Origin: Istiophorus platypterus
Taxonomy: Eukaryota > Chordata > Actinopteri > Istiophoriformes > Istiophoridae
Reading direction: 5' to 3'
DNA: 64,000 nt
Assembly (NCBI GenBank): GCA_016859345.1
Contig: CM029129.1
Coordinates: 16,224,060-16,288,059, forward strand
The position numbers were made by a program, and so were the translations under genes. Shown in pieces: positions 63,709 through 64,000 of this stretch; the stretch's first letter is position 1; each line of letters starts with the position of its first letter. A model generated the notes under the pieces. The model did no database searches and was not told the origin of the DNA. It saw nothing but the letters and a program-made list of their open reading frames with translations.

Positions 63709-64000
63709 CTGGAATCCAAACAGCATAAATGCACTTTAAAAAGGACAGCAGTATTGATCCTCATCTGACAGAGACCTGAAGAAGAAGCTCGAGTAAATTT
63801 TCAGTAATAGTTCTAGCCAGTTCCTACACAGAAAAGGACTGTGAGACTGTTGTGAAAATATATAAGTAAGGTATGAATACAAAGTTACTTTCGTTGGAAA
63901 TATCTCATGTAAGAACTGAAATCATTAGAATTTCTCTAAAGATTTTTAGCATAGAGGTTTAGAGGAGTTTGGAGTCTCACTTTAATTGACTTAAACTTGA

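Overview
The window is vertebrate nuclear DNA, almost certainly from a ray-finned (teleost) fish. Five protein-coding genes could be rebuilt exon by exon. All have GT-AG introns except one GC-AG intron, and the reading frame is kept across every junction. A single fish-type interleukin-4/13 gene sits where mammals have IL13 and IL4. Tc1/mariner remnants, TG/AT microsatellites and short introns also fit a teleost. I cannot name the species.

Layout. 1-3976 (-): the 5' part of lars1 (cytosolic leucyl-tRNA synthetase), running off the left edge. 3977-4478: a divergent, CpG-rich promoter shared with rbm27. 4479-22284 (+): complete rbm27 in 21 exons (PWI-like, RS-rich, CCCH zinc finger, two RRMs), followed by a long 3' UTR full of AT repeats. 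28674-30154 (+): complete two-exon pou4f3, a hair-cell POU-homeodomain factor. 30155-41163: a gene-poor interval with simple repeats, a CpG-rich block and candidate regulatory DNA. 41164-42066 (-): complete four-exon il4/13 cytokine gene with a TATA box. 43172-63708 (-): rad50, 25 coding exons including zinc hook, Q-loop, ABC signature and Walker B; the Walker A exon(s) lie beyond the right edge.

The genes do not form a pathway. lars1 charges tRNA-Leu, rbm27 acts in nuclear RNA metabolism, pou4f3 specifies sensory cells, il4/13 is a type-2 immune cytokine and rad50 acts in DNA break repair. The interest is in arrangement. lars1-rbm27-pou4f3 matches human 5q32, and rad50-to-il4/13 (same strand, head to tail) matches human 5q31 RAD50-IL13-IL4, so two blocks that are separate in human are fused here. 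In mammals the Th2 locus control region lies in 3' introns of RAD50. The equivalent fish intron (44726-50144) is by far the longest in this copy.

I found no bacterial-type system, CRISPR array, confident RNA gene or wholly new gene family. The most unusual signals are structural or regulatory: a perfect 31-bp inverted repeat upstream of pou4f3, two AT-cored palindromes, a long TG tract touching a splice acceptor, and an unexplained CpG-rich block downstream of pou4f3.
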